This document shows positions 40,896 through 52,700 of a stretch of DNA of 64,000 nt, in pieces. Each line of letters opens with the position of its first letter. Within the stretch, counting starts at the first letter, position 1. Below the pieces are notes generated by a model. It was not told the DNA's origin. It searched no databases and saw only the letters and a program-made list of their open reading frames with translations. Location of the stretch: contig KV908578.1 in NCBI GenBank assembly GCA_002005505.1, positions 168,818 to 232,817 of the forward strand. The letters run 5' to 3'. Origin of the DNA: Botryococcus braunii (lineage: Eukaryota; Chlorophyta; Trebouxiophyceae). The position numbers and the translations under genes were made by a program.

Positions 40896-41584
40896 CCCTT
40901 CCTCTCCCACTTGTTTCTGCCACCTCGGCACCCCACTACGGACTTCCGCTTACTTTTTCGTTAGCCACCCCTCTCCTAGCCAGTGCCAGCCTACGTGCAG
41001 GGTCCGCGGCGCGTGGTCCTCCCAGTCCACGCAGGCAGCTGACCAGGGACGCTGCATGGTGCAGGTGTGGGCCCTGACTTCGAACAACTTCCCGTCATGT
41101 CTTACACCATCAACTAAGCTTGGTTTTTGCTGCTCTGACGGACGAGTTGGGGCATTCTGGCGCATTCTGGCAGCTTCCGCACTGCTTAGCTACACCTCAA
41201 ATAGCCCTTGTGGGGCTAGATGAGGGCCCTATCTAGATCTGCTCCTATGGGTCCCCTCGCACCTTCAGTCCCAGGTACGGCAATACGACCATTAAACTTC
41301 ACACCTTCACCCTTCGTTGGGCTGTGGGGGTTGTTAGCTCTTCAGACAGAGGATTTGATATAATTCTTGAGGGGTGGGGGGTAGGGGTAGAAGAAGGCAG
41401 AAGAAGTTACATCTGTCCAGCCACGAGGGCATGATAAGATGTCCACAACACACGTTAGCCGAAATAAAGAAAAGCGGGCCACCCGAGGTAGCCAACCAAA
41501 GACTAGACACGCAACGGCGTAAACGAAATGGGGAAAGGGGGAATAAATGGGGGAGGGGCAGCCACACACGTGGCTGCGGCCAAG
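40896..41584. other. gene-free region
   Basis: No supported gene. It separates the R5 LTR from a LINE remnant read toward it on the minus strand. Confidence 0.45.
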
Positions 41585-42100
41585 TCACTGCAGCCGGCGT
41601 AAGTCAACACGAGCCTGGAAGGCATCCGAGATGAAAGATACAACCGCACGTATGTCAGCCTGCCAAATGAACTGCCGAAGAGACCGTGAGGGACTAGCAA
41701 ACAACTGGGGGTAACAGTCCCGCACCGGCGTAAGGGCGGGACAGTGAAAAACAAAGTGGTGTTCATCACCCACAGCGAAACCACACATATCACACATGCG
41801 CTGAAGACGTGGAAGCCGCTGCCGGCGGCCCAGATCAATGGGAAGGCCATGAACACCAAGACGAAACCTGAGAAAGAGCCGAACCTTGGAAACATCAAGA
41901 GAGAGATAAAAAAGGCGGGAGCGCTGAGCCTTAGTAGGGCGCGCAAACCACCGCACATAAGTACATAGCTGAGGATCCGTAGGGGCCAACCGGGGGGAAA
42001 CATGGAGGGAAGGCACATGGAGGGTATTAGCCTGCCTAACGAGGGCTAAACTAACGGGTAGGTAACCGTAGGTCTGGGCCCAATCTGACCGGCTCTTTCT
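41585..42100 (-). pseudogene. LINE-type retrotransposon ORF, C-terminal remnant
   Basis: The minus frame contains [19 protein letters not shown], then the zinc motif [21 protein letters not shown] (C-x2-C...H-x4-C), then [19 protein letters not shown] and a stop after RVDLRRLQ. This is the cysteine-histidine tail that follows RT in many non-LTR elements. RT and endonuclease are missing, as expected for 5' truncation. An overlapping frame in another phase is a shadow. Confidence 0.6.
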
Positions 42101-42890
42101 TGGTTTCCCGGGTATTCCTTATTAGTCATGCTGGGGGAGGGAAATAGGTCACACCCATGGGTCACACTGCCGGGAGTGTCGGGGTGGGAGTTTAGGGCTC
42201 TCGCCCCCATCTTCCTTTTTCCTTCGGATCAATGTGCCCCGATCTTCCTTTTTCCTTCGGATCAATGTGGCCGATCGTGGAAACAGCGTTGTTTGTCCAT
42301 TACCTTCGGCAAGATCTGAAACGGCAAAGCAGTAAATAGGACATAGTCGATTACATGCCGATTGTATCGACTTCTTGTTTCTTGATAGCAAGTGAATCTG
42401 TCTTGGCAACTCAGCGCACGGCTGTTGTTGGTCAGGTGGCGGCGACCTGAATCGCCATTACTTCTCGTACGGTTAAGTCACAGATAAACGTGATCAATCT
42501 GGTTGTCCGATCTGGATGACGGACTAGGACTTTGGGGGGGACCTCGGCCGCTTGATATATCATATTATGGTATGTAAGATGGTGTTGAACACTGAAATGT
42601 ACAGCATCTTCCCGCGACAAGATTATGAATGAGCAGAATTTGCAATGTCAATGCTTTGTAAATGTCTGATATTAGCGTCCGCGGGTTCTCCGCAGGCTGG
42701 GGGAAGGCCTGTGCCGCAGCCAGGCAGCACAACCGGAAAGGAGCCACGCCAAGGGAGCTGGTCGAAGAACCCACAAACCGCATTAAATCAGAAAGAATAC
42801 TTTCGTTGCAGTTGTACGAGGTACCAGTTGCCCAGGCCCTGGAAAATGCACGATTTCTCTGAAACAACAATAATGGAGACAAGTGCTGCT

Positions 42891-43045
<155 letters not shown>

Positions 43046-43164
43046 TCACACAAGCTTTTGTGCAGAGACGTTTGGAAGCTGGCACTTAAGGCAGTCAGTC
43101 CATAGGTAGTAGGCTGCTGCAGCTTTCTTATCACTGCTTTGCTAACCAGTCATGTATTCAAATC

Positions 43165-44205
43165 TTGGCATGTACACCTGCACTAATCTGCGCCTTCTGG
43201 CAGGGGGCCTGGCATCTCTGGGTTGTTTGGGAGTTCTGGAAACTCCGACAATTTGGCGAGTCCTGTGCGAGGCATGCGTTTGAAGAAGTCGTTCTCATGT
43301 GCAGGAGTTACTTAAAGAAGTACGCAAAGAGCACAGACCTGGGTGAGCTGAAAGCGCTGCCCCATGAGCTGCTAGAGCACGTGTTTCCCGGCTTGCCACA
43401 AGCCACGATCATGGAGCTGTCCACCTCCAGCAGGGATTGCCGGGAGGCGGCCCGGAAGGCCATCCCGCGCGTACGGGCAGCGCTGGTGGACTCTCTCAAG
43501 GATGGCTGCAAGTGGGCCACTCCCGCACAACTGCGCACTATGACCAGTCTAGTTGAGCGCTTGAAAGCATGCAGGCACATCAACACAGACCAGCCGCTGC
43601 CGCTCGTGGGTCCGGGAAGAAATGGCGCGGTCTTCTGTGGCATCGGTCCCAAGGGCAAGGTTTATATCCACAGGAATCCCGACATGTATCGGCCGGAACT
43701 GTGCAAGTACGCACCGACTCCGGTTGCAGGGAAGAGGACGTACCACAAGCTGCTGGGGCCGCAACAACTCACCTTCACGTACGAGGTTGAGAGGCGCAGT
43801 GGAGGTGCAGGAGCGCCAAGTCTTCATTGCTCTTTGGGATTTGATTTGGGCAACCCAGCCTACCTTCGGTTCGACCTTGATTTTGATGGCGGGAGGGTCC
43901 TACCAAGATCGCTCATCAGCTCCTGTTCGTTTTGTGACGATGTGGATTTGCTCCAGGCTTTAGTGCTCAAGTTCTGGCCAATTTGGGGGAGCGGAGGAGT
44001 GTTTCTCACACTTCCAATCAAGTCGCCTCGCGAGTGCGCCGCCATCATCGCTGGGTGTGGTGACATCACCTGGGAGAAGGGCTTGCCAGGGGAACGCCAC
44101 CTTTCGGCTGATACCTCCAGTATGGAGTCTTCGACTGGCTGGGACTGCTCCAGAATTGTGATTTGGACCTGCCCTTGCCTCATGTCTCGCCGCCTGCACC
44201 GGTGA
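43165..44205 (+). CDS. F-box-like protein, duplicate B
   Basis: Same 346-codon open frame as 27072-28112, again with a TTG first codon; the first in-frame ATG is at 43300. The F-box-like segment LKALPHELLEHVFPGLP is unchanged. About 25-30 residues differ in total, spread over the whole length, and no indel breaks the frame. Several replacements are non-conservative (W to R, L to P, R to W), which suggests relaxed constraint in one or both copies. Whether either is expressed cannot be told from sequence. Confidence 0.48.
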   Translation: MACTPALICAFWQGAWHLWVVWEFWKLRQFGESCARHAFEEVVLMCRSYLKKYAKSTDLGELKALPHELLEHVFPGLPQATIMELSTSSRDCREAARKAIPRVRAALVDSLKDGCKWATPAQLRTMTSLVERLKACRHINTDQPLPLVGPGRNGAVFCGIGPKGKVYIHRNPDMYRPELCKYAPTPVAGKRTYHKLLGPQQLTFTYEVERRSGGAGAPSLHCSLGFDLGNPAYLRFDLDFDGGRVLPRSLISSCSFCDDVDLLQALVLKFWPIWGSGGVFLTLPIKSPRECAAIIAGCGDITWEKGLPGERHLSADTSSMESSTGWDCSRIVIWTCPCLMSRRLHR

Positions 44206-44277
44206 GCAGGGTCTCAACCATGCAGCAGTCAGATTGAAGTCTCTCTTGATTGCCGCATGTGTAGCTTCCATAGGGCA

Positions 44278-44293
44278 CGTGTGTTTGTTTGTT

Positions 44294-44374
<81 letters not shown>
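44278..44374. repeat. (GTTT)n(GT)n microsatellite
   Basis: Orthologue of the (GT)n tract at 28185-28281. Confidence 0.95.
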
Positions 44375-44379
<5 letters not shown>

Positions 44380-45407
44380 ACTGAGTTCATTTCAAAAGCA
44401 CGGGAAGAAATGCCTAGAAAGAGCCTTGTACTCATCAAGAGCCCGGGAAGGAGTGTGGGCAAGTTGGGCACTTTATCTTTTGCTAGTTTCCCTTTATATC
44501 GAAAGAGAAGTTTCGTGTGATTGGCCCGTCAATATTAGTATGGCGGATCTACACTTGCTTGTTCTGGGGGAATGGAAGCATCCTTGCGCAGCCTTTGGCT
44601 GCCGTGAATGCTGATGGATTGAGCAGTGCTGATCGCTACTGGTCAGGGTTCTGATTGCTTTGTGGGCTCGGCGACTGGTCACATGGCTCCCACACGCTCT
44701 TTAGTACACGTCATGGTAGAGATTCCAGCCTCTTGGTCCACGGGATTTTCATTGCTTCAACCGGTGGTGTACCCCTAGCCCATGAGGGGTGGGGTGGGGG
44801 ATGTGGCCGCCGGGAGCCCATTAAAGCTAATCACGCGTGTGATGCTATGGCTCACATGAGAATACTGATGGGGCAGGGGAAAATGCAAATATTTGCAATC
44901 ATGAAGGTTCAGTTGTCAAGAGATGGAACTTGATGGTGTCGTGTCGGCGAGCCAACATGGGAGCTGTCCTTGTAGATCTATCTGGCTCGGGCCTGATTCG
45001 GGCTTGTATATAAGTGTCCAAAGAATCCTTCCGCGGCACTGTCTGTCGGCTAGGCGGGTAGGGCGATGATGACAATGTTGGACAGTTAACCTTTGGTACG
45101 GGGTCTCGACCAACCTACATCTAGATTGGTGCAGCACTGCAAAGAAACGTACCAGAAGCTTGACATGTAAGGTATTTGCGTATATGTGTATTGCATGTGG
45201 CTATCGCCGATCAAATTTTTGCGAATTCACCTGGTTTGTAGCTAATGTACAGTGTCATTGCACCGCCGTCTTGTAAAACCTTTGTTAACAACATTGCCAT
45301 GCCCAGTAAGATGGCGTTTCCCTTCATTGGGTTTCTGCCAGAACCTTGTTCTTTTCGGCCATTGCTTGTGAGAGCATCGAGCCACGCATACTTTTGGTGG
45401 CATTATC

Positions 45408-45915
45408 ATCAACCAGCGGGCACCACTCCCACGGGACGTGCAAGTTTCTTCTCGTCCCTTGGTTCCACTCAGGTGACCACCAGATTAATCGAATATTCGC
45501 ATCAATGACGAGGATGTCCCAGAAGACAGGATTTTGGAAACCGTTGGGGCAGTACAACTCCAAAGTTTACTAAATTGTGCTGACCAGTGCCCCCGCCGCA
45601 TGTCAGACAGTAGTGAACAAGATCTGCACAGAATATGTGAACGGTTTTGTACTCGTCTACATGGATGATATTCTCATATACTCCAAGACCTTTGGGGAGC
45701 AAATTCAGCATATCAGACTCGTGCTTGAATAGCGCATAGAGCGTCAGATATTTTGAACAAGGAGTGAAGTCTTCTTCATATTTGGCCAGATGAAGACGTG
45801 CTCCTCGCTGAAGGAATGGGCATGTGCACTTGGTTGGCCCACAAGGCATCAAAAATGATGAGTCCCGGATCGAAGCAATTCAAAAGTGGGCTACACCAAC
45901 GGATGCATACCAAAA

Positions 45916-45952
<37 letters not shown>

Positions 45953-46520
45953 GGAAGTTCATGGATTTGACTAAGTTCTCCAAGAAGCTTGTTCAGGGGT
46001 ACACAAAAATAGCAGCACCCATGAATAATCTTACCAAGCCGAAACCACCTCTCAAGTAATCACCAGAGTGTCGAATGTCCATCAAGGACTTGAAGCATGC
46101 CATCACTGAAGCATCAGTGCTCTAGGCACCAGATTTTGATAAGCCGTTCACAGTAATAAGTGATGCAAGTGGTTTTGGCATGGGTGGCGTATTATTTCAG
46201 ATTGGACGTCCCCAATGCACATAATAGTAAGAAGTTCACGCCGGCAGAGGGGAACTACGGTGCGACAGAACAATAACTTCGAGCAGTGGTCTACAATATG
46301 GAAGTATGGCGTCCCTACCGTGAGCGAGCTGAGAAGGTCACCATCATCACAGACCGCAATCCAAATACGTCTATTCAAGACAAGCAAGTTTTGTCCAGAC
46401 GGGCAGGTTTGATGGTATAATTTTGGTCACGCTCCCAAGTGGAATGGAAGAGTATATAAGAGCGGAGGCTTACAAACGTTGAGGATCCCTTGAGCAGAGC
46501 ACCGGCACTATTGCAGGCCA
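45408..46520 (+). pseudogene. Ty3/Gypsy RT-RNase H remnant, copy B
   Basis: Same order as copy A from the YMDD box (FVLVYMDDILIYSK at ~45645-45690) to DPLSRAPALLQ. The N-terminal RT part was removed by the 898-bp deletion. The poly(A) tract lies at 45917-45951. Confidence 0.83.
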
Positions 46521-46670
46521 TGCGTGTTAACAACGTCGTCATTCAGACAGCATCATGATTGTGCAATTTATTACAGTTTAAATCTAGCCAAGGACTTCGA
46601 TTTGCAACAATCTTGTAGGAGGAGCCCAGGTCTCCGTCTAGCGAAACTGAAACATCTTACAGTTGGCTGG

Positions 46671-47696
46671 TTTTATAGAATGGCACGGTCCAGCGTCAAT
46701 CTACACACATTTCAGACACCCTGTGACATAATGCAATCATTAGCAATGCTCACAGAAGACAGTATGGACAGCCCTTATCCTCTCGAAGGGCTTCACAGAC
46801 TGGAGTTCGTCACGTATGAACTTTTACAATGTATGTGTGTTATGATGTGACTCACTAAGCTAAGCAAAACATAAGGGATACCTGTGACATAATGCAATCA
46901 TTAGCAATGCTCACAGAAGACAGTATGGACAGCCCTTATCCTCTCGAAGGGCTTCACAGACTGGAGTTCGTCACGTATGAACTGACCAATCTCACTGCCT
47001 TCATCCCTTTAAATACTACGGAAGGCTGACATCATTGCCTCCTCTGCATTTGCTAGTCTTTGTCACTATTAACACTACGGAGAGTTGATCTGCGGCTCCG
47101 TACTATGCGTGAATTCGTAGAACCGTACACTCATCGTTCAGTCCTACCGGATTCTTCACGAACTCGACCCGAAAATATCTTAGACCGTCTAAACGACAAG
47201 ATCTATCCGCAAAAGCTTCGATCCAGAACCTCGGAGCCGACCGTACGCTCCGTGAAATGACTCGATGAGAAGATATTTACTCCGTGAACCCGTTCGGATC
47301 TCGATCTGATCACCGAGTTAGTTCCTGAGACCTTTAAACCACTCGGAGTTGGTGCATTTACGTCTAACTTACTCGAATCTCACGATAAGAACCGTAATTG
47401 CACCCCGGAACTTCTACTGTAAGTCCGTACCACCCTGTACACTCCAGGATAAAGTCTGCAGGCCCTTTAACTTTATTCAAATGTCATGAGTAAGTCTCAA
47501 ATGTCCTTTATCAGTCAATATACTTGCACATTTATTCTATACACCAAGTATATCAACGTGTCATGCAGTACACCTGTACCTTATGCAGCTGTACCTTATT
47601 TGGACTCTTCAAACATGCAGACAAATGTAGGGGACTCTCATCAGATGTGAAGTGAAATTTTTCCCAAGTACAGCTGATGATCCCCATTTTATAACA
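46671..47696 (-). repeat. 3' LTR of E4
   Basis: 1026 bp, TTTTATAGAATGG to CCCCATTTTATAACA on the plus strand. It contains two identical 102-bp blocks (46721-46822 and 46882-46983) around a 59-bp spacer. Confidence 0.95.
46721..46881 (-). other. predicted LTR intron of E4 (spacer plus block 2)
   Basis: On the minus strand block 1 ends ATGTCACAG|GTATCC. The spacer ends ACATTGTAAA (TTACA at 46824-46828) just before block 2, and block 2 ends ATGTCACAG|GGTGTC, with GCTAATGA as a possible branch site. The same structure is at 53907-54067 in the 5' LTR. Confidence 0.6.
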
Positions 47697-47709
47697 CCTC
47701 CCCTCATGT
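47697..47709 (-). promoter_or_regulatory. polypurine tract of E4
   Basis: The minus strand reads CATGAGGGGAGG before the LTR start TGTTATAAAATGG. Confidence 0.85.
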
Positions 47710-47781
47710 GCAGGAGTGGACAAATAAGCAATCCCAAATCATTTCAGCCAGGCACAAACAGCTGTGCTCAATCAGTTGGCT

Positions 47782-49785
47782 TCATTTCAAGCCTGCCTGT
47801 GCTCTAAGCTTTATGAAGGGAGCTTTGGCCAAAACCTTCGTGAACATATCAGCAATATTTTCTGCAGTGCCCACATATTTTGGAATGATAGCACCCTTCT
47901 CCACCTCATCCCTCACCCTGTGGTACCTCACTGCAATATGCTTGGTCCTAGTTGAGATGGGAATTCCCTTAATATTTGCAAGGGCACCTGTGTTGTCAGT
48001 ATACACCACAACACCACCTTCCCCCTCTCCCAGATCAGACATTAACTTGCTGAACCAAAGCGCTTCTTGCACCCCAGTACACATGGAGATGAACTCTGCC
48101 TTAACAGTAGACAGAGCCACCAGTGGCTGCAGTTTACTGCCCCAAGAGACTGCTGCACCACTGGACATAAATACGTAGCCTGATGTAGACTTTCTGCCAT
48201 CCAGATCACCTGCATAGTCAGAATCTACAAAGGCTTCCAAGCCTCCCTTTCCCCTTTCCCACTCCAAACCCAGCTCCTTGGTTGCTGCCAGGTACCTCAG
48301 CACATTCATGCCTGCGCTCAAATGCGTTGAAGTGGGCTGGTTAGAGAATCTTGCTAATAAACCAGCTGAGTAGGATAGGTCTGGCCTCACAGTGTTGGCT
48401 AAATACAATATCCCTCCCACAAGTTCCCTGAAACGATTTTCTGAAGGGAGGGGATCACCAACATCTTTCTGCAATTTCCAGGATGCATCAAGGGGGACTG
48501 ATTTTGTGCGACAGTTTGTCATGTCAAAGCTCTCAAGAATGTCTGTGACCAGTTTCTCGTTTGACAACTTAATACTTTTCAGCACACCACCCTCATCATA
48601 CTGAAATGATAACTGCATCCCCAGAAAGTGCCTTGCTTCACCCAAGTCTTTCACTGAAAACTTTGCCGACAGTAAAGACTTGGTATTTTCTATGCTTGCA
48701 ATATCTTCAGACACTATCAGTATGTCATCAACATATAGCAGCAAATACACAGTGGCTCCCTCTACACTCTGAAGTATGAATAGTGAAGGATCTGCATCTG
48801 AAATTACAAATCCAGCAGATTTCAGATAGGAGCTAATCGTTACGTACCATGCACGTGGAGCTTGCTTTAACCCATACAGTGCCTTGTGCAGTTGACAAAC
48901 AGTGTTGGGCCCACCCACATGATACCCTTCAGGTTGTTTGACTTTAACTTCCTCTGCCAAGTCCCCATGCAGAAAGGCAGTGCTCACATCCATTTGATGA
49001 ACTCTCATGTCCCTGGTCACTGCTAGGGACAACATATATCTTAGTGTTGAGTGTTTGGAAACTGGGGCATACACTTCAGTGTAATCAACCCCATATATTT
49101 GCTTAAAGCCTTTTGCCACCAGTCTTGCCTTGAACCGTTCCACTTCCCCAAGTTCAGACAATTTCACTTTGTACACCCATTTGACTGGCAGGGCCTTCTT
49201 GAATTCTTTGTTATCCACCACCACATATGACCATGTGCCCAATGCTTTGAGTGATTTCATTTCCTCATCCATGGCTTGTACCCATTTGTCAGCTTCAGGA
49301 GAGTTTACTGCATCTACATATGTGGCTGGTTCAACAATTACCGTGTCTTTCTGTACTTGTACGTATCCACAGAAATTTGAGAATGTGTTTGTTTGGTTTG
49401 TTTCTGATGTGTGTATTGTATTACGTTTCCTCTCAGGATACCTCCCTCCAAACAAACCAGCAGGTGAGTGGGGAATACTGGCAGCCAGGAAATCAAATTC
49501 CACTGGCTCTAAGTGAGGGTCTGAGACATAACCCTCAACACTGTTGTGGCTGGTGACTTGTGTAACACCCCCATTAAAGGGGCGCGCACCCAGACTGCTT
49601 GTGGAACGGGTTTCTGGCACTTCCAAGTCCAGATCACCCGCGAGCCCTTTATGACCACCCCTAGTCTCCATTGGTATTGACTCCTGCTGAGCCAATACCT
49701 CCCCTGGCTCCCCTGCCATCCCTGCGCTCAACTGCTCACCTGCGCGCACCTGCGCACCTGGACTAGTAACCTCTAAACTGCCCAA
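47782..49785 (-). CDS. E4 Pol, RT and RNase H part
   Basis: About 667 codons without a stop. RT: VKWVYKVKLSELGEVERFKA, ARLVAKGFKQIYGVDYTEVY, HQMDVSTAFLHGDLAEEV, HKALYGLKQAPRAWY, the intact YLLLYVDDILIVSED and FSVKDLGEARHFLGMQL. RNase H: EAFVDSDYAGDLDGRKSTSG, LVALSTVKAEFISMCTG, VYTDNTGALANIKGIPI, ending NIADMFTKVLAKAPF. It has no ATG of its own at the upstream end (TTG at 49785). It must be made by continuing from the gag-PR-IN frame, which ends 13 nt inside it in another phase. All catalytic motifs are intact. Confidence 0.93.
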   Translation of the reverse strand: MGSLEVTSPGAQVRAGEQLSAGMAGEPGEVLAQQESIPMETRGGHKGLAGDLDLEVPETRSTSSLGARPFNGGVTQVTSHNSVEGYVSDPHLEPVEFDFLAASIPHSPAGLFGGRYPERKRNTIHTSETNQTNTFSNFCGYVQVQKDTVIVEPATYVDAVNSPEADKWVQAMDEEMKSLKALGTWSYVVVDNKEFKKALPVKWVYKVKLSELGEVERFKARLVAKGFKQIYGVDYTEVYAPVSKHSTLRYMLSLAVTRDMRVHQMDVSTAFLHGDLAEEVKVKQPEGYHVGGPNTVCQLHKALYGLKQAPRAWYVTISSYLKSAGFVISDADPSLFILQSVEGATVYLLLYVDDILIVSEDIASIENTKSLLSAKFSVKDLGEARHFLGMQLSFQYDEGGVLKSIKLSNEKLVTDILESFDMTNCRTKSVPLDASWKLQKDVGDPLPSENRFRELVGGILYLANTVRPDLSYSAGLLARFSNQPTSTHLSAGMNVLRYLAATKELGLEWERGKGGLEAFVDSDYAGDLDGRKSTSGYVFMSSGAAVSWGSKLQPLVALSTVKAEFISMCTGVQEALWFSKLMSDLGEGEGGVVVYTDNTGALANIKGIPISTRTKHIAVRYHRVRDEVEKGAIIPKYVGTAENIADMFTKVLAKAPFIKLRAQAGLK

Positions 49786-52700
49786 GGGGGCCAGAGAACA
49801 TCAGGCATGCTTGCAGGAACATCAGTGAGGGGGTCTGTGGGACCATCCTCATCTGTAGTGTAATCAAAAGCACTGTCAGACTCAACTAAGTCTGGCACGT
49901 CTGAAAGATCATCATTTACTGTACCTGCAGGGTCACTGCCAGACACGTCTGCAGTGACTTCCTCAAACCTGACAAATTCCCTAGCATGGACATCGACTTT
50001 GCCATCAATAAGCACTCTGTAGTTTTGACTGAGATCATCATATCCAAGAAAAATACCTTCAGAGCTTACACAGTCGAACTTTCCTGCCCTTTTGGACTTC
50101 AGAATTAATGCAAAACATTTGCAACCAAACACACGCAAGTGGCTGAGATTAGGCTTATGACCAAACCATGCTTCACAGGGAGTAATACTCAAATTTGCAA
50201 CAGCACACACATTCCTGAGGTAATTTGCAGTAAGCAGAGCATCACCCCAATATTCAGTTGGAAGATCTGTGGCTGCCAGCATGGCCCTCGCCCTCTCTTG
50301 CAGAGTCCTGTTCAGTCTCTCAATCTTCCCGTTCTGCTCATGAGCATAAGGAGCAGTCTTCTGATGGACCACTCCATACTTCCTACAGAATTTGTCCAAA
50401 CCAATAAACTCAGTGCCATTGTCAGTACGTATGTACTTGACCCTGCATTCACACTGATTCTGCCATGTAGTGAGAAGAAGTGTGGCCTCTTTCACTGCAT
50501 CGGACTTAGATTTTAACAGGATGACTTTGGAGAATTCTGTGAATTCATCAATGACAGTTAAAGCATACTTTTCACCATCATTTGATTTAGGACTGATTGG
50601 ACCTATCACATCCATATGTACCACTTCAAGTTTCCTAGTACATTTGGTGTTAGTTGTTTTAAAGGGTTGTGTAGTCATCTTCCCCAACATGCATGGTTCA
50701 CACACTCCATGGTTTCCAATGTGCTTTGACAAATCAATGGTGGGAAGAGACATCCCTTTAACCATGTCCTCTTTTCTCATCCTTGACATATTGTGAGGTG
50801 ACAAGTGACCTAAACGTTTGTGCCATAGGTCCACTTTCTCTATGTCTATTTGTGCTATGCAAGTCTCAACTTGGTTTACCTCCTTACTGAATGTCACATG
50901 TTTTTCAGTAATGGACAAGTCAATGAACCATTGATAAGGAAAGCAGTGTTCTGCATAACCTAAATTGGTTCCATTTGAATCTGTGATAAAACATTCAATG
51001 CCTAGAATATTCACATTTAGGCCATCAAGATATGCTTTTCCCACAGACAGCAGATATTTCTTGGAGGTAGGGACATACTTGACATTGTAAAGAACAAAGG
51101 ATGTTCCAAACTCTGAGAATACTTTCATTTTTCCCTCTCCAAGTATAGCTTCCCTTTTGCCATTTGCCACTACAAGGTATTCTGGGTCCTTGTACTCAAC
51201 ATAGTCTATCATATTCTCTTTGCTAGGGGAAATATGATCAGTTGAGCCGCTATCAATCAGCCAAGCAGGCAGGGAGGGGGTTGAATTGACTGATTCCCTT
51301 CTTACACAGTTGCTAAATACCTCCCTTGAGTACTGCTCCAACTTGGGGCAGTTCGTCTTCACATGACCTGGCTCCTTACAGTGGTAACATAGGAGCGTTG
51401 ACCTTCCTTGCTGTTGGAAAGCCTGTCTGCTTGCCTGAGCATCATTCACACTTTCCTTAGTATCTCTCGGTACCTCAACATTGTGTGCAGATGGCCTTCC
51501 AGCATTGTTCTTGCTCCCACCCTTATTCCCATATGTTGGATTTGTAACGTTTCTAACATATGGTTTGGGTGCTGGTGTGCTTGCTTTCTTGTTTTGTAAC
51601 TTACTGTATGTGAGTTCAAGAACATGTTGCAACTTATGTATGTCTGCTTTATCATAGCATACAGAAGTTTGAAATTGTCTGTCAGCCTCATATTCATCTG
51701 ACAAGCCCGCCAATAACATGGCACACAATGTGAGATCAGAATAAAACTCGCCCAAACTCTTGATAGTATTTGCGATTTTCCTCCCTCTTAAGATGTATGC
51801 AGATGGCTTTTCTCCTGGGAACATGGTCAAGGTCCTAGCCTCATTGTGTAGACTGATTAACTTGCCTTGTGCCCTTACCCTGAATACGTCTAGAAGGGTA
51901 TGCCACATCACATAAGCTGAATACTGGTCTGAGATTTGTACCAAATACTCTTCAGTGCAAGACTGTGTTATAAGTGTCTGAGCTTTGAAGTCATCCAAGG
52001 AACCCTCACAGTCATCATGCACACAATATGCAACTCCCATTTCCATTAACATGGTGTAAACATGCTTGCTCCACATCACCCAATTGTTGTCGTTTAACTT
52101 AATTGGTTCCAGATTCGGAGTAAGTTTTTGATATGAATATGGGACAGGACCAGTGGGGTAAGTGACACCAGGAAAACCTGTAGACGTGAACGGAGCAGGT
52201 CTTCTGCCACCAGGAGGAATACCTCCTGTGGGTGGACCACCACTAAAAGGGGGACCCCCACCACCACCACCACCTGGCCCACCAGGCCCACCAGGACCTC
52301 CAGGCCCACCAGGCCCTCCACCGCCACCACCACCAGCCCCACCACTGGGGCCACCACCACCAGGAACACCCCCAGCAGCACTGATAATAGGAACATTACC
52401 GTAAAATGTTGCTCTCGATGCTTGACTGGGGCGCTGTGCAGCTCCTGCAGGACCAACAGGAGGGCCCCCACTGTATGGAGGACCTCCACCAGGAGGACCA
52501 GCTCCTGGAAGTACCATTGGGACAGCTGCAGCAGCCTGCGTTGTTGCCTGTGGGATGTTTGGCAATGTGGGGTTAAGACTATTTAACATTGCAGTAGTCA
52601 TACTAACTGGCAACATGCCCCCACTAGGGAGCGGAACGTACACTAACTGTGTACCACCTAGCTGCGCATTTTGAGAGACATTCACACCGACACTACTAGC

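Noticed and set aside
40896..40915. GTGGGAGAGGAAGGG (minus strand) as a polypurine tract before R5
   Set aside because: No internal element sequence precedes it, and it is absent next to the other R5 copy; kept as a chance purine run.
41503..42018. 171-codon hydrophobic frame overlapping the LINE remnant
   Set aside because: It is the other-phase shadow of the frame that carries the C-C-H-C zinc motif.
46671..47696. 66-codon open frame repeated in both E4 LTRs
   Set aside because: Present only because the LTRs are duplicates; no motif.
52230..52350. Gly/Pro repeat as a collagen-like protein
   Set aside because: It is a low-complexity insert within the E4 gag frame.
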